In this document: positions 4,685 through 7,523 of the stretch, one piece after another
Position numbering within the stretch: position 1 is the first letter of the stretch
How the letters are laid out: each line of letters opens with the position of its first letter
Source of the DNA: Shewanella sp.
Lineage (GTDB): Bacteria > Pseudomonadota > Gammaproteobacteria > Enterobacterales > Shewanellaceae
Assembly: GCA_004195335.1 (NCBI GenBank)
Contig: SDWK01000927.1
Coordinates: 1 to 7,523, forward strand
Length of the DNA: 7,523 nt
Direction of reading: 5' to 3'
Position numbers and translations under genes: made by a program
Notes under the pieces: model-generated
What the model saw: only the letters and a program-made list of their open reading frames with translations
Told to the model about the DNA's origin: nothing
Database searches by the model: none

Positions 4685-6178
4685 ATGACAACGAGTGCCG
4701 CCGTACTCTTACCCTTGGCTCTGACCCTCATTTTAGCCCTGACTGTTAGGCGAACCCTGCTGGCTTTAGGTGTTGGGATACTCTCCGGAGCCCTTATGAT
4801 TGCTTCGTTCAGCCCCTTCTCGGCGCTGGAATATTTAGCCTTAACGGCAGGCAACCAAATCTATGCCGATGGAAACTGGCAATCCTGGCACTTGAATATA
4901 TTAATTGCGATGGTGCTGCTTGGCGCTATGACTCAACTACTGGCACGAGGTGGAGCCGTCAATGCGTTTGCCGATTGGCTGTATCACCGTATTAGAAACG
5001 ACAGGCAAGCAAGGTTGGGAGTCGTCTTTTTAGGTTGGGTGGTATTTATCGACGGGATCTTTAGTTGTATCGCCGTGGGTCACGTCTGTCAGCCACTGAG
5101 TCAACGCTATGCTATGCCCAAAGAGCAGATTGCCTATTTGGTTGACTCCAATGCCTCACCTTTATGCTCATTATTGCCGTTCTCGAGTTGGGGGCCTTAT
5201 GTTATGGCTATACTGGCTGGGATCACCCTGTTGCCCGTCTCTCCATTACAGGCATTTATTGAGATGGCTCAAATAAACTTTTATGCGATTACTGTCATTG
5301 GTTTGTCATTGTTGGCCGCTTGGTTCGGTAGTGGCTTTAAGCCACTTAAGAATACCGATACGGTCCCAGAGTCTGTGGAGGTTGGCAGCCCCTGGTTATT
5401 AGGTGTCCCTATGGCAACGTTACTCATTGCTTCAATTGGGTTCACTCTATGGTCGGGAGGTACGGCGTCCGAGCATTGGAGCATTACCGATTGGTTGTCG
5501 AATGCCGATATCGGCAGTTCAATGCGAAATGCCTGCATATTAGCAACGCTTACCTGTGTCGTACTGCTTAAATTATCCGGACGAAGCTTAAGCCAGCTGG
5601 TGAAAGATATATTGGCAGGTATTCAGGGCATGAGTTTCGCTATAGGCATTTTAATCTTTACCTGGATGATAGGCGCGGTGATTAGTGACTTAGGTGTCGC
5701 TAAGTTGTTGGCTGGCTGGGCCGAACAGTTTCTGTCTGTCCATTTTCTTCTCGCCGGCACTTTTTTATTGTGTGCCGTGATGGCGTTCACGACGGGCTCC
5801 AGCTGGGGGACGTTTGCGATAATGATCCCCATCGGTGGCGAGATTGCCTCGGTCGTCGATGTCACTATGCTGATCCCAGCGCTCAGCGCCGTAATGGCCG
5901 GAGCTGTTTTTGGCGATCACTGCTCTCCCATCTCAGATACCAGCGTGTTGAGCGCAACCAGTAGCGGTTGTGAACCTCACTCTCATGTTATCACTCAGCT
6001 CCCTTTCGCATTGATCGCAGCGCTCACGTCCCTCTTGGGTTATCAATTAACTAATTTGGCTCTACCTGGCTATGCCGTGTGGCTCATCGTTGGAATGACA
6101 GCCGTTGGGCTTTTCTTGCTATTGACTCGGTTCAATGGGAAGTTTTCGCGAAGCAATGCTTTACAGGAAGAGGGTTGA
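4685..6178 (+). CDS. NhaC-family Na+/H+ antiporter-like transporter
   Basis: The product is a 497-residue hydrophobic inner-membrane protein with about 11-13 predicted helices. Family signatures are visible: Phe-Ile-Asp-Gly-Ile-Phe (121-126), Asp-Ser-Asn-Ala-Ser-Pro-Leu (154-160) with Phe-Ser-Ser-Trp-Gly-Pro-Tyr (166-172), Thr-Thr-Gly-Ser-Ser-Trp-Gly-Thr-Phe (369-377), and Phe-Gly-Asp-His-Cys-Ser-Pro-Ile-Ser-Asp-Thr-Ser (409-420). The last is the hallmark of Na_H_antiporter/NhaC proteins, with conserved acidic residues inside the membrane. Members exchange Na+ for H+, or couple ion flow to small organic substrates such as malate and lactate, so the exact substrate is open. I chose the ATG at 4685. 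An in-frame ATG at 4616 adds 23 atypical residues, lies within the predicted promoter and has no ribosome site. The gene is divergent from zapB, appears monocistronic and ends at a bidirectional terminator. Confidence 0.88.
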   Translation: MTTSAAVLLPLALTLILALTVRRTLLALGVGILSGALMIASFSPFSALEYLALTAGNQIYADGNWQSWHLNILIAMVLLGAMTQLLARGGAVNAFADWLYHRIRNDRQARLGVVFLGWVVFIDGIFSCIAVGHVCQPLSQRYAMPKEQIAYLVDSNASPLCSLLPFSSWGPYVMAILAGITLLPVSPLQAFIEMAQINFYAITVIGLSLLAAWFGSGFKPLKNTDTVPESVEVGSPWLLGVPMATLLIASIGFTLWSGGTASEHWSITDWLSNADIGSSMRNACILATLTCVVLLKLSGRSLSQLVKDILAGIQGMSFAIGILIFTWMIGAVISDLGVAKLLAGWAEQFLSVHFLLAGTFLLCAVMAFTTGSSWGTFAIMIPIGGEIASVVDVTMLIPALSAVMAGAVFGDHCSPISDTSVLSATSSGCEPHSHVITQLPFALIAALTSLLGYQLTNLALPGYAVWLIVGMTAVGLFLLLTRFNGKFSRSNALQEEG

Positions 6179-6222
6179 ACTGGAAAATTTAGGTTGGATA
6201 AGTTTTTTATATTACCCATAGC

Positions 6223-6248
6223 AAAAAGCCCCTTGCGGGGCTCTTTTT
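6223..6248. terminator. Bidirectional terminator between transporter and barrel genes
   Basis: AGCCCC (6227-6232), loop TTGC and GGGGCT (6237-6242) form the stem, flanked by an A run (6223-6227) and a T run (6244-6248). It lies 45 bases after the transporter stop and 12 bases beyond the minus-strand barrel gene's stop, and reads as a terminator in both directions. Confidence 0.9.
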
Positions 6249-6259
6249 AGCTGACTAGC

Positions 6260-6883
6260 TTAGAAGCGGTAGTCAATACCTAGGTATAATTGCTGGCTGT
6301 CATTGAGCGACAGGTTAGATTGAATGCCAGGAGCCGCTGCAGCTGGTGAGATAGCACTCTCAAAGTGTGATACATCGTAATCTTGCTTCAGGTAGCGATA
6401 ACCAATTTCTGTGCTTAGTTTGTCATTGATCTTATACATCAAACCAGTTTGACCACCCCAAACGAAATTGTTGCTCGAGCCTACTTCGCTTGTATCAGGG
6501 CTCACGTGGTTAACACCGGCTGTTGCACCGATGAACCAGTTAAGCTTATTGCTATCGCCTAAAGCAACTAGGTAGTCGTATGACATCAATAAGCTCTGCT
6601 GCTTTGAAAAGTCATCTGAGTTGTACGAATAAGTACCATAGACACGGTTTTGGTCGTTTAAGTAAACACCGGTACGCAGTTCGTATACGGCATTGTTTTC
6701 TTTTTCTTTACCAGTCATTGGAAGGTTGAAGCCTGGATCGATTGGATCGATTAAAGTGGCTGAGCCTTCATACTTGTTTTGCTGTGCACCGACGGTACCA
6801 CCGACGAACCAATCTGCTGCGAAGGTAGGGGCTGAAATTGCTGTTGCTGCTACTGCTGCCAGAACTAAAGATTTGTTTTTCAT
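6260..6883 (-). CDS. Small outer-membrane beta-barrel protein (porin-like, OmpA/OmpX-type barrel)
   Basis: The 207-residue product begins with a clear Sec signal (Met-Lys-Asn-Lys, hydrophobic core, Ala-Pro-Thr-Phe-Ala), probably cleaved after Ala22. The mature part of about 185 residues shows alternating aromatic and small residues typical of transmembrane beta strands, beginning Trp-Phe-Val-Gly-Gly. It has polar loops of variable length and ends in Tyr-Arg-Phe, the C-terminal aromatic signal recognised by the BAM complex. The size fits an eight-stranded barrel. There is no OmpA-type peptidoglycan-binding domain. It may be structural, adhesive or a small pore. The specific role is unknown. 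A purine-rich stretch (GTGAGAG) precedes the ATG. The gene faces a 421-base upstream gap and shares a terminator with the transporter gene. Confidence 0.85.
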   Translation of the reverse strand: MKNKSLVLAAVAATAISAPTFAADWFVGGTVGAQQNKYEGSATLIDPIDPGFNLPMTGKEKENNAVYELRTGVYLNDQNRVYGTYSYNSDDFSKQQSLLMSYDYLVALGDSNKLNWFIGATAGVNHVSPDTSEVGSSNNFVWGGQTGLMYKINDKLSTEIGYRYLKQDYDVSHFESAISPAAAAPGIQSNLSLNDSQQLYLGIDYRF

Positions 6884-7081
6884 AATATGCTCTCACTCTC
6901 TGAAGAAATCGTTATTTTGTTTCGTTGAGGGCATATTAAGTGACACTAGCTGAACGCTGACTGAATGGTATTACCGTATGAAATACAGCTAAGTTTTGAT
7001 TTTCATTCTCTGTATCAATAAAAATATCTCTTTGTTTTTATGGTGTTGTGATTTTACTTCTGGTTTGTCTGTTTGGGTGGG

Positions 7082-7101
7082 ATATTTGTTCTATATTTGT
7101 T
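7082..7101. repeat. 9-bp tandem direct repeat with 11-bp period
   Basis: ATATTTGTT occurs at 7082-7090 and 7093-7101. The starts are 11 bp apart, about one helical turn, as in sites bound by tandem dimers of OmpR/PhoB-type response regulators. It lies about 200 bases upstream of the barrel gene start. No known box consensus is clearly matched. Confidence 0.5.
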
Positions 7102-7258
7102 AATCGGCTTAATCTGAACAATGAAGCAACTGGCTTCGGAGAGTCTAACCCATTTTTTATGTGTCTAAACTGGCTCAATATTGGCGAGAACTGAGGGGGA
7201 TTATCATAGTGGTGAGAGTAGCGGTCGCTATCGGCTAGTGTTTGGGGGAATTTAGTCA

Positions 7259-7289
7259 GAAGGGATAGCGGCCGAAGATTCCCGGCCGC
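7259..7289 (-). terminator. GC-rich hairpin after the right-edge gene
   Basis: On the minus strand GCGGCCG (7289-7283) and CGGCCGC (7274-7268) form a perfect 7-bp GC stem with an 8-base loop, 15 bases after the gene's stop. The following stretch (TATCCCTTCT) is only partly T-rich, so termination may be moderate. Confidence 0.55.
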
Positions 7290-7304
7290 CAGTCGTCTAA
7301 CTAT

Positions 7305-7523
7305 TTACTTCTTGAAGAAAGCTTCGTTGGTGCCATATGGACCTAGATTTAGATCACGTTTACGGATCTGATCCACACGATCGAATGCTTCTTCTGCAAC
7401 GCGAAGATTCTTCACATCTTTACGCCAGTAGTACTTGAAACCATCGAAGTGAGCATTCTTTGGATACCAGTACATCACACCTAAACCTTTATCGCTCATG
7501 ATAGGAGTGTTGTGAATGGTGGC
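7305..7523 (-). CDS. C-terminal part of an unrecognised protein (runs off the right edge)
   Basis: The frame is open from the window edge to a TAA at 7305-7307, giving the last 72 residues. The Met at 7499 is probably internal, because the frame continues upstream without a stop through Ala-Thr-Ile-His-Asn-Thr-Pro-Ile. The fragment is rich in aromatic and charged residues (Met-Tyr-Trp-Tyr-Pro, Phe-Lys-Tyr-Tyr-Trp-Arg-Lys), then becomes helical (Val-Ala-Glu-Glu-Ala-Phe-Asp-Arg-Val), and ends Phe-Phe-Lys-Lys. There is no heme-binding CxxCH, membrane segment or known catalytic motif in it. I cannot name the family. The codon pattern, stop followed by a terminator-like hairpin, and position support it as a real gene. 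Confidence 0.7.
   Translation of the reverse strand, partial: ATIHNTPIMSDKGLGVMYWYPKNAHFDGFKYYWRKDVKNLRVAEEAFDRVDQIRKRDLNLGPYGTNEAFFKK

Larger units (their letters stand above)
6884..7304. other. Noncoding gap upstream of the barrel gene
   Basis: No coding region is supported in these 421 bases; open frames are under 20 codons and lack ribosome sites. It should contain the barrel gene's promoter (minus strand) and the end of the unknown gene at the right edge. TAATATGC (6883-6890) and its reverse complement GCATATTA (6931-6938) could pair in the mRNA leader over the start codon. The upstream copy also looks like a -10 box. A 12-base palindrome TAGCGGTCGCTA lies at 7219-7230. An 11-bp spaced tandem repeat and a terminator are listed separately. 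Confidence 0.6.

Noticed and set aside
7122..7169. 15-codon open frame before the right-edge gene
   Set aside because: No ribosome site and no recognisable pattern; too short to support.

Overview
The window looks like chromosomal DNA of a marine gammaproteobacterium, most likely Shewanella or a close relative. The basis is recognisable SrkA, DsbA, YtfK and ZapB proteins, the srkA-dsbA gene order known from enterics and relatives, and moderate base composition with AT-rich intergenic stretches. The genus is inferred, not shown. There is no integrase, insertion sequence, CRISPR array, tRNA or rRNA. It is mostly an ordinary housekeeping region with one repeat-rich, possibly RNA-bearing intergenic gap.

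Layout. Positions 130-915 encode a membrane-anchored acidic protein with a Glu-Pro repeat linker and a TPR-like C-terminus, closed by a strong terminator. A small cysteine-containing lipoprotein follows (1047-1340). A 97-residue unknown protein overlaps srkA by 4 bases (1441-2735), and dsbA follows from its own probable promoter (2859-3470) and ends at a strong terminator. The 593-base gap from 3471 to 4063 carries small hairpins, a REP-like palindrome, an inverted partial copy of its core, and a clear minus-strand terminator with no gene in front of it. ytfK (from GTG at 4064) and zapB (minus, 4506-4303) converge. zapB is divergent from an NhaC-family antiporter-like transporter (4685-6178), and that transporter converges on an outer-membrane beta-barrel gene (minus, 6883-6260) across a shared bidirectional terminator. 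After a 421-base gap, the C-terminal end of an unrecognised minus-strand gene runs off the right edge.

Theme. Several genes concern envelope quality and stress: SrkA (stress kinase), DsbA (periplasmic disulfide formation), a lipoprotein with four extra cysteines that could be a DsbA client, an outer-membrane barrel, and YtfK (stringent-response activator in E. coli). ZapB is a division factor. Only the 97-aa gene plus srkA is clearly an operon.

The most interesting non-routine signals are a candidate small RNA of about 73 nt on the minus strand (about 3849 to 3777, with promoter-like boxes, tandem hairpins and an intrinsic terminator), the REP-like pair around it, a dyad over the -10 box of the transporter gene, an 11-bp tandem repeat upstream of the barrel gene, and a ZapB coiled coil that appears two heptads shorter than in E. 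coli.
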